Shown one piece after another: positions 1-6,703 of a stretch of 14,840 bases of DNA (position 1 is its first letter; every line of letters begins with the position of its first letter). Under the pieces are notes generated by a model, which was not told the origin of the DNA, searched no databases, and was given only the letters and a program-made list of their open reading frames with translations. This DNA comes from Thermococci archaeon (GTDB lineage: Archaea; Methanobacteriota_B; Thermococci; Thermococcales; Thermococcaceae): assembly GCA_003663695.1 (NCBI GenBank), contig QMUB01000002.1, positions 1-14,840 of the forward strand, given 5' to 3'. A program made the position numbers and the translations under genes.

Positions 1-437
1 CACTTGCAGCGCTCCTCCACGATGTTGCGCGCCCCTTGGAATCGCGGGGAATCATAGAGGATCATGCCAGGGAAGGGGCAAGGATTGCCCGTGAATTCCT
101 TGAAAAGCGGGGATATCCCAAGGTCGGGGAGGTTGTGCATGCCATAGAAACCCACAGGTTTTCGAAGAAGAAGCCTCCCAAAACCCTTGAGGCAAAGATT
201 TTGAGCGATGCGGATAAGCTGGATGCAATAGGGGCAATAGGAGTTGCTAGAGTCTTTATGTACTCCGGAGAGCATGGAAGAAGCATGGAATACTCGCTCA
301 AGCACTTTGAGGAGAAGATACTGAAGCTCAAGGATTTAATGCATACGGAGACTGCAAGAAAGATGGCGCTTGAGAGGCACAGATTTACGGCGAAATTCGT
401 GGAGAGAATAAGAAGGGAGATAGAGGGGGAGATATAA
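1..437 (+). CDS. HD-domain metal-dependent hydrolase, 5' end missing
   Basis: The gene enters from outside the window; the reading frame is open from base 3, so an internal TTG at 36 is not the start. The visible part begins LAALLHDVARPLESRG, containing the HD metal-binding dyad (His at 18-20, Asp at 21-23). It continues with a conserved histidine in EDHAREGA, another in AIETH, and the late aspartates of ILSDADKLDAIGAIGVAR. This H...HD...D arrangement is that of small stand-alone HD phosphohydrolases of the YedJ type, which are helical metal-dependent phosphatases or nucleotidases, usually of unknown substrate. The first metal-ligand histidine must lie upstream. The C-terminal third is charged and helical. 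It converges with the CYTH gene, 24 bases away. The family is secure; the substrate is unknown. Confidence 0.9.
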   Translation, partial: LAALLHDVARPLESRGIIEDHAREGARIAREFLEKRGYPKVGEVVHAIETHRFSKKKPPKTLEAKILSDADKLDAIGAIGVARVFMYSGEHGRSMEYSLKHFEEKILKLKDLMHTETARKMALERHRFTAKFVERIRREIEGEI

Positions 438-461
438 GGGCGTTCCATTCTTCATCGGCCC

Positions 462-989
462 TCATTTAGCCAGGAGAAGCTCCAGATAGGATCTCCTCTC
501 AAATCTTTTAACACCAACATCTCTGAGAATCTCTCTTAGCTCACTTGCTATCTCCTTTATATCCCCCTCTTCCACGAGCTCCTCAATCTCCACAAACTTT
601 CCAAGGTCTTCCACGTCATCGAGGGTTATTATGATGCCCTTTTTGACGAAATACTTTTCACGAATCTTTCTAACCGTAATCACCTCTCTAAATCCCAGCA
701 CCCTTAAAATCTCCTCATATTTATCGGGCTCGGCTATTGGGACCTCAATCTCCCTGCGGGTCTTTGAGGACTCGTCGAGCTTTGCCCCTTTGTAGGTTAA
801 AAACGCTTCAAAATGGCCATCAAAACGCTTTATTCTGATTCTCAGGGCTTCATCCGTTTTGGAGAAATCCCTGCAAGGGTGCTGATAGTATGTGTCCTCG
901 TGAACTTCCCTCCTCAGGAATTCAAACCTCTCCCTAACTTCCTTAAAGATTTCATCGTCAGCGTATCCTTTGAGCTCAACTTCAATCAT
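462..989 (-). CDS. cyaB: CYTH-domain phosphohydrolase / class IV adenylate cyclase-like (CyaB)
   Basis: A 175-residue protein, full length for archaeal CyaB-type CYTH proteins. The EXEXK signature is at residues 3-7 (EVELK). The other tunnel-fold motifs follow in order: ALRIRIKR (49-55) with paired arginines, TYKG (66-68), TRREIEV (77-83), VRKIREKY (106-113), and the acidic LDDVEDLGKFVEIE (123-136) that binds divalent metal. CYTH enzymes act on triphosphates: some make cAMP, others cleave thiamine triphosphate or tripolyphosphate, and sequence alone does not decide. Close Thermococcales relatives are usually annotated as class IV adenylate cyclase. No cAMP receptor is visible nearby, so a triphosphatase role is equally possible. 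Its ATG overlaps the archaemetzincin stop codon by 8 bases, so it is probably translated by coupling as the last gene of a three-gene operon. Confidence 0.9.
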   Translation of the reverse strand: MIEVELKGYADDEIFKEVRERFEFLRREVHEDTYYQHPCRDFSKTDEALRIRIKRFDGHFEAFLTYKGAKLDESSKTRREIEVPIAEPDKYEEILRVLGFREVITVRKIREKYFVKKGIIITLDDVEDLGKFVEIEELVEEGDIKEIASELREILRDVGVKRFERRSYLELLLAK

Positions 990-1554
990 TTCCTCTCCCC
1001 TCCGTTAGTCTGTCTATGTTGTATTTTATCTTTTCCTCGCACTTTTCACAGAACCTCCACCCCTTAAAATCGGTATCAAATATGGAGTTTGAAAAGTGCA
1101 TGACGCATTTGGGGTTCGGACAGTGGGGAAGTCCAAAAACGTGGCCAAGTTCGTGAACGGCTTCTTTAAGAGTCCTCTCTCCGAGCTTCTCATAATTATA
1201 AGGTTTCCTGTAGAAGCGTGGATCCAGGCGGTATATGGAGATAATGGCGCTCCTCAGGGGTGGAATCGCAACCCCAAATACAAAATTCATTCCCCTCTCA
1301 TAGAGATCAACATCCGTGATACCGAGGAGAGCTTTAAAATCCCCCCTTACCCTCGCTATGCGATAGGCCATCGTGCTTGCCAGAAACTGCCCTCTAAGCT
1401 CATTGTAGGAATCCAAGAACGGCTTTATATCAATTTCCGGCATGAGCTCCACATTTAAGCCAAATTCTCCAAAATATGCGTCCAGATTCCTTTTCAAATC
1501 CTCAATGAGTTCCTGTGGGAGCCCATAACCCTTAATCGGAAGCAGCCCTATCAT
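982..1554 (-). CDS. amzA: archaemetzincin, zinc metalloprotease
   Basis: A 190-residue protein carrying the archaemetzincin signature at residues 134-172. HELGHVFGLPH supplies the catalytic zinc ligands His134, His138 and His144 and the base Glu135. It is followed directly by Cys145, Cys150, Met152 (the Met-turn) and the CxxC at 169-172, which in this family hold a second, structural zinc. Archaemetzincins are small soluble metzincins thought to be peptidases; their natural substrate is unknown. The N-terminal half (residues 1-110) is the usual alpha/beta domain. There is no signal peptide, so it is cytoplasmic. Its start lies 23 bases inside the end of the HepT-like gene and its stop overlaps the CYTH start, so all three genes should share one transcript. 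I see no missing active-site residue. Confidence 0.93.
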   Translation of the reverse strand: MIGLLPIKGYGLPQELIEDLKRNLDAYFGEFGLNVELMPEIDIKPFLDSYNELRGQFLASTMAYRIARVRGDFKALLGITDVDLYERGMNFVFGVAIPPLRSAIISIYRLDPRFYRKPYNYEKLGERTLKEAVHELGHVFGLPHCPNPKCVMHFSNSIFDTDFKGWRFCEKCEEKIKYNIDRLTEGRGND

Positions 1555-1924
1555 TCCGCTTCCTCCTTAAAGTCTTTAAAACACTTCTAATCATTTCAGT
1601 GTACTCTTTCATATTTCTAAAAGCTATTTCATCATTTACCAGATCATAATTGTAGATAAAGATCTCTCTGAGCTGGAGAAGAAACTCCATGTTTTCTTTG
1701 TCCTTATCACTCAAAATCCCTCTCTCATGAAGCTCGGATACTATATCACCGTAGCTGAAAACGGCACCCTCCGTGAGTTCCGAGAGCTCATCTATTAAAA
1801 GCTGAATTGCAAACTCCAGATGTTTATAGATCCCGTCTTTAATCAATCCAAGTGATTTAAACTCTTCGAGGGTCTTGGGGAGCTTCTCCTCTATAATCCT
1901 AAGGCTCTCTTCGATTTTTTCCAT
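1532..1924 (-). CDS. HepT-like (DUF86) protein with altered active-site motif
   Basis: A 130-residue all-helical protein. The central and C-terminal part (YKHLEFAIQLLIDELSEL, then LLQLREIFIYNYDLVNDEIAF at 82-102) matches the DUF86/HepT fold, a HEPN-family protein. Classical HepT toxins carry R-x4-H-x-Y; here the site reads Arg86-x4-Tyr91-Asn92-Tyr93. The arginine and final tyrosine remain, but the histidine needed for RNase activity is a tyrosine. HepT is normally encoded beside a MntA nucleotidyltransferase antitoxin, and no such gene is present on either side. It is the first gene of an operon with the archaemetzincin and CYTH genes. GGTGAT lies 5 bases before the ATG and supports the start. 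The family call rests on my reading of the pattern and is moderately sure; an active toxin is unlikely. Confidence 0.72.
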   Translation of the reverse strand: MEKIEESLRIIEEKLPKTLEEFKSLGLIKDGIYKHLEFAIQLLIDELSELTEGAVFSYGDIVSELHERGILSDKDKENMEFLLQLREIFIYNYDLVNDEIAFRNMKEYTEMIRSVLKTLRRKRNDRAASD

Positions 1925-1958
1925 CTTTTATCACCATCTCTTATCTCTTATCATCAAA

Positions 1959-1967
1959 GTTTATTAA
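1959..1967. promoter_or_regulatory. AT-rich core likely serving two divergent promoters
   Basis: GTTTATTAA lies between the HepT-like operon and the phosphoglycolate phosphatase gene. On the plus strand it is a TATA-like box (TTTATTAA), preceded by CAAAG, about 34 bases before the ATG at 2001. Read on the minus strand (TTAATAAAC) it lies about 35 bases before the ATG at 1924. The 76-base gap has no other good TATA candidate, so the one box may serve both directions. Inferred from position only. Confidence 0.45.
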
Positions 1968-2000
1968 CTCTCCACCGAAATTAAGCTTTGGGTGTGGGTG

Positions 2001-2702
2001 ATGATAAAGGCAATAGCCACGGATATAGATGGGACCATAACATACCCGGACAGAAAGCTCCATGAGGAAGCTTTAAGGGCCATAAGGTTTGCAGAGAACC
2101 TTGGAGTTAAGATAATGCTTGTAACGGGAAATCACGCTGGCTTTGCAATGGGGGCGAGCATTTTGATAGGAACGAGCGGCCCCATAATAGCGGAGGATGG
2201 TGGAGTAGTGGCTGATCATAGGGGAAATAATCGCATATATCTTGGGGATATGGGAGAGACCATGCTTCTTTGGAGCGAGCTTAAAAAGCGCTATCCTGAA
2301 GCTGAGATGAGCTATTCCATGAGATATGGTGAAAGAAAAGCAGGCCTCGTCTTAACCCGAAAGGTTCCCGTTGAAGAGGTTAAAAAGCTAATTGAAGAGC
2401 TAGGCCTAAACTTGGTAGCTGTGGACAGTGGATATGCAATTCATGTGAAGCAACCATGGGTGAACAAGGGGAATGGAATAAAAAAGGCGTGCGAGATACT
2501 TGGTATAAAACCAAGAGAAGTCGCCCATATAGGAGACGGGGAGAACGATTTAGATGCCTTTGAGGTTGTAGGTTATAAGGTTGCTGTGGCGCAGGCACCG
2601 GAGAGCTTGAAGGAAAAAGCGGATTACATCACGGAAAAGCCCTATGGGGAAGGAGGAGCGGAGGGAATAATGCACATCCTCAAAAAGTTTGGATATCTCT
2701 AA
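2001..2702 (+). CDS. phosphoglycolate phosphatase, archaeal HAD type
   Basis: A 233-residue HAD-superfamily phosphatase, cof-like with a C2 cap. It hydrolyses 2-phosphoglycolate to glycolate and phosphate, a salvage of a product of DNA repair and oxygen damage. All four HAD motifs are present: TDIDGT with the nucleophile Asp8 and acid/base Asp10, VTGN (41-44), the lysine of VNKG (Lys156), and [10 protein letters not shown] (178-187) for magnesium. The cap runs roughly over residues 80-150. The protein closely resembles Thermococcales phosphoglycolate phosphatases over its whole length. ATG 2001 is chosen because family members begin right at [12 protein letters not shown]; the in-frame GTG at 1992 lies in the GGTG ribosome site. 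Its stop codon is immediately followed by the stop of the opposing protease gene. Confidence 0.93.
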   Translation: MIKAIATDIDGTITYPDRKLHEEALRAIRFAENLGVKIMLVTGNHAGFAMGASILIGTSGPIIAEDGGVVADHRGNNRIYLGDMGETMLLWSELKKRYPEAEMSYSMRYGERKAGLVLTRKVPVEEVKKLIEELGLNLVAVDSGYAIHVKQPWVNKGNGIKKACEILGIKPREVAHIGDGENDLDAFEVVGYKVAVAQAPESLKEKADYITEKPYGEGGAEGIMHILKKFGYL

Positions 2703-3545
2703 TCACCTGCGATTTTCCTGCTTTACTGGATATGGCATGAACTCAACGGTTCCCCTATTTTTCATGGGCTGCTTGTAGAGCTCCATCAAGGTGTAAACCT
2801 CATCTGGAACCTCCGTCTCTACGTGCAATCCAAGTTCTCTGGCATGTTCTATGGTTATTGGATAATCGTGGGTCCATCTGCCTTCGGTTAAAACCTCAGC
2901 CAGTTCCCTGGCTTTCTCATCGCCATATTTGTCCCTGAGGAGGGAGTATATGAATTCCCTAACCTGTCTGAGGGCTTTCTTTGAAACATCCGCTAGAATT
3001 AATGTTTGATCATCCACCTTATCCACGCCCTTCTGCTCAACGGCTTTTATTATGCTTGGGGCAGGGTATTGCCCCAATTGGGGATCAACGGGTCCCAAAA
3101 CAGCGTGGGGATCCATTATTATCTTATCCGCCGCCAGGGCTATTAGAGTTCCACCGCTCATTGCATAGTGGGGAACTATAACCCTTGTCTCAGCCGGATG
3201 ATCGTTAAGAGCTTTGGCTATCTGGGTTGCTGCGAGGACCAGCCCTCCCGGTGTGTGAATTATTAAGTCTATGGGCTTATCTTTTGGTGCCATTCTTATC
3301 GCTCTTAAAACCTCTTCACTGTCTTCAACGCTGATGAACTTGTAGAAGGGGATTCCAAAGAGCCCAACACTCTCTTGCCTGTGGATTAGTGTAATTACCG
3401 TTGAGTTTCTCCTGCGGGAGAGCCTTTGGAGTAGCTTTGCCCTGCTTATTTGGAGGCTTTTAAACTGCATCTGAGGCCAGAGCAACAGATAAAGGAAGAA
3501 CAACCACCAGATCAATGAGCCAAAGAACCCGCTCAATGGATCCAT
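2703..3545 (-). CDS. membrane-anchored Clp-fold serine protease (SDH proteinase family)
   Basis: A 280-residue protein of the SDH proteinase / ClpP-crotonase superfamily (Pfam SDH_sah type). The N-terminal 24 residues (GSLIWWLFFLYLLLWP) form one membrane anchor, followed by a basic segment (SRAKLLQRLSRRR). The protease core holds IIHTPGG (95-101), which makes the oxyanion hole, and HYAMSGG (126-132) with the probable nucleophile Ser130. The MDPHAVLGPVDPQLG stretch (144-158) is typical of the family. These proteins are related to signal peptide peptidase SppA and are expected to cut membrane-associated peptides, but substrates are unknown. ATG 3545 is preferred over two upstream in-frame GTG codons because GGTGGT lies 4 bases before it. 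It is transcribed divergently from the surface-protein gene, and its 3' end abuts the phosphatase gene. Confidence 0.88.
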   Translation of the reverse strand: MDPLSGFFGSLIWWLFFLYLLLWPQMQFKSLQISRAKLLQRLSRRRNSTVITLIHRQESVGLFGIPFYKFISVEDSEEVLRAIRMAPKDKPIDLIIHTPGGLVLAATQIAKALNDHPAETRVIVPHYAMSGGTLIALAADKIIMDPHAVLGPVDPQLGQYPAPSIIKAVEQKGVDKVDDQTLILADVSKKALRQVREFIYSLLRDKYGDEKARELAEVLTEGRWTHDYPITIEHARELGLHVETEVPDEVYTLMELYKQPMKNRGTVEFMPYPVKQENRR

Positions 3546-3549
3546 TGGC

Positions 3550-3555
3550 ACCACC
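3550..3555 (-). promoter_or_regulatory. ribosome binding site GGTGGT deciding the protease start
   Basis: GGTGGT on the minus strand lies 4 bases before ATG 3545. The two in-frame GTG codons just upstream (3549-3554) fall inside this site, so they are not credible starts. Confidence 0.7.
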
Positions 3556-3595
3556 CCTATTCAACTATAGTAACGCAATGTTCTTAAAATTTTTG

Positions 3596-3613
3596 CTTCA
3601 ACTTCATTCGAAG
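3596..3613. promoter_or_regulatory. inverted repeat CTTCAA-N6-TCGAAG, candidate operator (copy A)
   Basis: CTTCAA CTTCAT TCGAAG has arms that pair at 5 of 6 positions, and flanking G3595/C3614 extend it to 6 of 7. It ends 49 bases before the surface-protein ATG at 3663 and 13 bases before the TATATAT box at 3627. On the other side it lies just upstream of an AT-rich minus-strand promoter candidate (around 3580-3594) for the protease gene. A near-identical element (copy B, 4889-4906) has the same position relative to the next surface-protein gene. Function as a regulator site is inferred. Confidence 0.45.
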
Positions 3614-3626
3614 CTGTCGATAGCCG

Positions 3627-3633
3627 TATATAT
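3627..3633 (+). promoter_or_regulatory. TATA box of the cysteine-cluster surface protein gene
   Basis: TATATAT sits 29 bases before the ATG at 3663. A start of transcription about 25 bases downstream would give a very short leader that just includes the GGTGA ribosome site at 3654-3658. Assigned by position and sequence only. Confidence 0.4.
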
Positions 3634-3662
3634 CCGGAATGGGAATTTATAATGGTGAAAAC

Positions 3663-4874
3663 ATGAAGAGAGGGATAATCCTCATAATATTTTTGATGCT
3701 CCTTCCGCTGGCGAGCGCCTGCTATAGCCCGATGGATAACCTTGCGGTGGAGGTATATCTCAACAAACCTGGCATATCCTACAATTTAACACCCTTGAAA
3801 AGTGCGGAGAATGTGCTGATAGAGAATAACACAATAATCTACCGCTCCCATTATGATGAACGGGTTGCTATCATTTTAAGGGAGGCAAAAGGGCTACACC
3901 TGAGGATTCAGATACCCGCGAAAAGCTTTAATTCGAGCTATACCTACACGAGGTTTAATTTATCATTCATATTCCCAAATGAAAGCTTAAAGAATGCGGA
4001 AAAGCTGGGCTGGAAGATTGAAGGAAATTACGTTTTTAGGAAGCAAAATCTGCTTGTTCAAATCTCTTCCCTAAAGGGCAACGAATGCAGGAGTGATAAT
4101 GAATGTGCCACGGGAGGATGTTCGGGAGAGATATGCACCACGAGAGAGAATGCCAAGAACATAGTCTCAATATGCGTCTATAAGGATTGGTATAAGTGCC
4201 TTCAAATGACGAGCTGCGGCTGTGTGAATGGCGTGTGCACATGGAAGCCAAATGAGGACTTCGAAAAATGCTTGAAATCTCATGGTGTGGATCCCAGTAA
4301 GATCATCAAAGTTGCCAGTGGGGAGGTTTTAATAGCCGCTTACAACAGAGAGAAGCTAGGTGAGGAGGATTTAAAAGAACTTAAAGAGCTCTTTAATGTG
4401 CTTGGAATTTCATGTGCCTTTGAAAACCTGACGTTTAAAACCGAAAAAATCGACATGCCAAAGGGGATTGTGGATGAATATTCCTTCAACTTCAAAGAGG
4501 CCCTAAGAGAAGAACTCAAATGGCTCAAAGAGAATGAAATAATCAATATAACCGATGATGATATCGAAGCCATAACAAGTGTTGCTGAAAGAGGTAAAGC
4601 AGGTTATAACTCTCAAATTGGATGGTATGAAACTAAAGAGGGAAAGATGGCGTGGATCCCCTACTATAAAAGCAAGAATCCCCTTTTATTAAAGTGTGCA
4701 GTGGCACCTCATAATGTTTCCCTGCCCAAAGGGAAGATAGCACTCCCCACTTCCACTTCTACTCCCACTCCCTCTTCCTCAAGCACTCCCTCGCCACGGG
4801 AGGGAATATGTGGTACATCATTCATCGCAGCGCTGACCCTACTGCCCCTCATCATCAAGAGGTGCGGGAAGTGA
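3663..4874 (+). CDS. surface protein: eight-cysteine-cluster-type domain, CGP-CTERM-like tail
   Basis: A 403-residue exported protein. Residues 1-19 are a signal peptide ending LASA, with Cys20 next, so either a signal-peptidase cut or a lipoprotein-type site is possible. A cysteine-rich module spans 142-192 (cysteines 142, 148, 153, 158, 171, 179, 185, 187, 192; GCSGEIC and CGCVNGVC motifs), resembling the eight-cysteine-cluster domain of Thermococcales CGP-CTERM-anchored Cys-rich proteins. A charged helical region (225-345) follows. Then come a Thr/Ser/Pro linker (362-379), ICG at 382-384, a hydrophobic helix and a basic end, the CGP-CTERM sorting/anchoring layout. Here the motif is CGT rather than CGP, and an extra cysteine (401) sits near the end. 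Function is unknown. ATG 3663 is chosen because GGTGA lies 4 bases before it and the signal peptide follows directly. Confidence 0.82.
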   Translation: MKRGIILIIFLMLLPLASACYSPMDNLAVEVYLNKPGISYNLTPLKSAENVLIENNTIIYRSHYDERVAIILREAKGLHLRIQIPAKSFNSSYTYTRFNLSFIFPNESLKNAEKLGWKIEGNYVFRKQNLLVQISSLKGNECRSDNECATGGCSGEICTTRENAKNIVSICVYKDWYKCLQMTSCGCVNGVCTWKPNEDFEKCLKSHGVDPSKIIKVASGEVLIAAYNREKLGEEDLKELKELFNVLGISCAFENLTFKTEKIDMPKGIVDEYSFNFKEALREELKWLKENEIINITDDDIEAITSVAERGKAGYNSQIGWYETKEGKMAWIPYYKSKNPLLLKCAVAPHNVSLPKGKIALPTSTSTPTPSSSSTPSPREGICGTSFIAALTLLPLIIKRCGK

Positions 4875-4886
4875 TTTTTATTTTTT
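4875..4886 (+). terminator. T-rich terminator after the surface protein gene
   Basis: T5-A-T6 begins directly after the stop codon. Archaeal transcription commonly ends in such T runs. The inverted repeat at 4889-4906 follows, so the next gene appears to have its own promoter. Confidence 0.5.
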
Positions 4887-4888
4887 CA

Positions 4889-4906
4889 CTTCAATTCATT
4901 TTGAAG
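4889..4906. promoter_or_regulatory. inverted repeat CTTCAA-N6-TTGAAG, candidate operator (copy B)
   Basis: CTTCAA TTCATT TTGAAG is a perfect 6-6-6 inverted repeat. It ends 50 bases before the DUF4349 ATG (4957) and 12 bases before a TTAAAT box. Copy A at 3596-3613 shares 11 of 12 arm bases and nearly the same distances. Because it also lies close after the T-rich end of the previous gene, part of a terminator hairpin is an alternative, but copy A is not behind any gene. Confidence 0.5.
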
Positions 4907-4918
4907 CTTTAACAACCC

Positions 4919-4924
4919 TTAAAT
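4919..4924 (+). promoter_or_regulatory. TATA-like box of the DUF4349 gene
   Basis: TTAAAT lies 32 bases before ATG 4957. It stands in the same relation to the upstream inverted repeat as the TATATAT box does in copy A. Weak by sequence alone; the parallel layout is the main support. Confidence 0.35.
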
Positions 4925-4956
4925 GTAATAAACGTCTAGTATTTCTTGGTGGTGTC

Positions 4957-5832
4957 ATGAAAAAGAACATGAAGCTGCTGGGTGTTCTCATAGTTATGGT
5001 TTTAATCTTTCTTGCGGGAATAATTTACATAGGAGGACTCTTCAAAACCGGGGGAGCGACTTATCAGAAGGGGTATTCCAAACCATCCTCTAGACCCTTA
5101 TATGCAACTGAGACGGCAACTGCATCTATCCCTACAGCAACCGGGCCCACGGCAACTACTGTGAAAGAAGTTGTTCAAAGGCTTAAAAAGGACTATTATA
5201 TTACAATTCAAGATGATGATCCAATTAAAGTTGCCTCTGATATCAAGAGTCAGATCTCTTCTATGGGCGGTTATGTGGTGAGTGAAAACCTCGATAGAAG
5301 TGAGAGGAGAATTGTGTATTACATGGAGTTCAGAATCCCAAATACGCTCGAGAATGAGCAGAAGCTCGGCTCCTTTTTAAATGCATATAATGTCAAGAGC
5401 CTTCGTTTGGAAACTCAGGATGTCACAAGCCAGTATAATCAAATAATGGCGGAAATAGAGAGCCTTGAGACGGAGAAGAAACAGCTGCTGGAATTCTATA
5501 ATCTCTCCAAAGATGTCAATGACCTGATTATGATTGAGAACAGGATTGCCTCAATAAATTCACGCCTCAACTACCTCTACCTCCAGAAGGATTATTACGA
5601 GAAAACCACGAACTATATAACGTACCACGTGACAATAGAGAGCAAGGAAAAGCCCGTTTTTGAAGTTGATACGAACTTTAAAGCCACGATTTACAGGGCG
5701 TTGGAAATCCTCCTGGGCATGATAAATGCGGGGATAGTCCTCTTAATAGTAGGTTCACCCGTGGCATTGCTCCTGATCGTCGGAAAGAAGATTTATGACA
5801 GATACCATGTAAAGAAAAAAGGGGAGGGTTAA
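4957..5832 (+). CDS. DUF4349 coiled-coil membrane protein
   Basis: A 291-residue protein. Residues 6-28 form an N-terminal membrane anchor, which may also act as an uncleaved signal. A Ser/Thr/Pro/Ala linker follows (35-68), likely outside the cell. The DUF4349 core then begins: a beta/alpha region with DPIKVASDIKSQISSMGGYVVSE (88-110) and the family-typical LETQDVTSQY (151-160). A coiled coil follows (162-212; ESLETEKKQLLEF, IENRIASINSRLNYLYLQ), then a short beta strand region. A second membrane segment (about 249-276) and a basic cytoplasmic tail (YDRYHVKKKGEG) end the protein. This is the usual layout of the family, in which the function is not known. GGTGGTG lies 2 bases before the ATG. 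It is separated from the upstream surface protein by 82 bases with its own promoter candidate. Confidence 0.85.
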   Translation: MKKNMKLLGVLIVMVLIFLAGIIYIGGLFKTGGATYQKGYSKPSSRPLYATETATASIPTATGPTATTVKEVVQRLKKDYYITIQDDDPIKVASDIKSQISSMGGYVVSENLDRSERRIVYYMEFRIPNTLENEQKLGSFLNAYNVKSLRLETQDVTSQYNQIMAEIESLETEKKQLLEFYNLSKDVNDLIMIENRIASINSRLNYLYLQKDYYEKTTNYITYHVTIESKEKPVFEVDTNFKATIYRALEILLGMINAGIVLLIVGSPVALLLIVGKKIYDRYHVKKKGEG

Positions 5833-5850
5833 TTTTTGATTTCTTGATTT
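5833..5850 (+). terminator. T-rich terminator after the DUF4349 gene
   Basis: Three T-rich runs (TTTTTGATTTCTTGATTT) start directly after the stop codon, as in archaeal intrinsic termination. Confidence 0.45.
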
Positions 5851-5908
5851 TCCGCCGATGAACGTGAACCCAATTAGAGGGTAATGAACTGAGGAGTGAG
5901 AGGGAATT

Positions 5909-5924
5909 AAAGAAGTCCTTCTTT
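5909..5924. terminator. short hairpin between convergent genes, possible bidirectional terminator
   Basis: AAAGAAG-TC-CTTCTTT is a perfect inverted repeat with 7-base arms, followed by T-rich sequence on the plus strand. It lies in the 132-base gap between DUF4349 and mobB, which converge. The stem is AT-rich, so it would be weak at high temperature; the function is a guess. The rest of the gap shows nothing recognisable. Confidence 0.3.
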
Positions 5925-5964
5925 TCTGCTAGTCGGGGCAATCACCCATAATGGCACTCCAATA

Positions 5965-6699
5965 TCACTCCCTGATTATAATCTCAATCTTCCTCCCCTC
6001 TTTGTATCCTTTCATCGCCGATAGCATTCCCTTAACAGTTTTCTCCACAAGCTCCTGCACCCAGTCCTTCATGGGTAGAATCTTTCCATCGACCTTGACA
6101 ATTACCTTTGCCCTTTGGTTCAAGACCACACAGTCTTTGAGCGTTTTCTCACCTTTAACTATCAGCTTTGCCATGTTATAGCAATCGAAGCCGCACATTC
6201 TGCAATCTATATTTGGAAGCATGAAAGCCTTCCTTTCGATTAAATCCGCAAGCTTCTCCACATCTCTAAGGGCATTTATCACGGGAAGTCCTTCAATCCT
6301 GTCGCTTTCATCATTTGCTATAACACCACTCACAGCAATTCCCAGCCCATCGTTTAACTCTTTAACCTCACTCTCCTCCCTTGCGCATATTACTTTGGGA
6401 ACGTGCTTTATCGATTTAAAACCCTCAAGAAGTAGGAAATCCACATCGGGCATCATTGATAGCAGAGCGTTAAGATCCTTTGCTTTGAAGAGGAAAGCGT
6501 CCGTGTCCTCTGCTTTCACCAGAACATAATCCGCCACACCGGAGAAGCGCCAAGTATCGCTTCCTTCCCTATCGAAAGTTGCATGCATGCTCTTTGCTAT
6601 ACCAATGCGATAGCCCCTCTTCTTCAACTCCCTTGCAACAGCCTCAAGTGAAGTTGTTTTTCCACTCTTTTTGAAGCCAACAAAGGCAACAGCCCTCAT
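5965..6699 (-). CDS. mobB: MobB-type GTPase fused to a C-terminal four-cysteine Fe-S-like domain
   Basis: A 244-residue protein. Residues 1-155 are the MobB P-loop domain: Walker A GFKKSGKTT (8-16), the TFDREGSDTWRFSGVADYV segment (41-59) typical of MobB, and LLLEGFK (89-95). MobB helps MobA attach a nucleotide to molybdopterin or tungstopterin. Residues 166-190 carry Cys166-x2-Cys169-x3-Cys173-x16-Cys190, in the setting CRMCGFDCYNMAKLIVKGE, like the small [4Fe-4S] domains of RnfB and CO dehydrogenase/acetyl-CoA synthase proteins. The tail (205-244, GKILPMKDWVQELVEKTVKGM...) resembles tails of archaeal MobB proteins. ATG 6699 is chosen because GGTGAT lies 4 bases before it; the in-frame GTG at 6708 is inside that site. 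Starting 10 bases after the ABC permease gene, it should be in that operon. Confidence 0.87.
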   Translation of the reverse strand: MRAVAFVGFKKSGKTTSLEAVARELKKRGYRIGIAKSMHATFDREGSDTWRFSGVADYVLVKAEDTDAFLFKAKDLNALLSMMPDVDFLLLEGFKSIKHVPKVICAREESEVKELNDGLGIAVSGVIANDESDRIEGLPVINALRDVEKLADLIERKAFMLPNIDCRMCGFDCYNMAKLIVKGEKTLKDCVVLNQRAKVIVKVDGKILPMKDWVQELVEKTVKGMLSAMKGYKEGRKIEIIIRE

Positions 6700-6703
6700 T
6701 TTA

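Noticed and set aside
1926..1945. TATCACCATCT resembling half of the TrmBL1 sugar-regulator box
   Set aside because: The second half GTGATA is absent, and the TATCACC is the reverse of the GGTGATA ribosome site of the HepT-like gene.
5855..5892. Possible C/D box guide RNA (CCGATGA ... GTAATGA ... CTGA) between DUF4349 and mobB
   Set aside because: Box C has two mismatches, no D' box is present, and the second C-like box is only one base from CTGA, leaving no guide. The spacing does not fit a Thermococcales C/D RNA.
5947..5960. 14-base sequence CCATAATGGCACTC also present in inverted orientation inside the end of pyrH (about 10127-10140)
   Set aside because: About one such 14-base match is expected by chance in a window of this size, and neither copy has flanking similarity.
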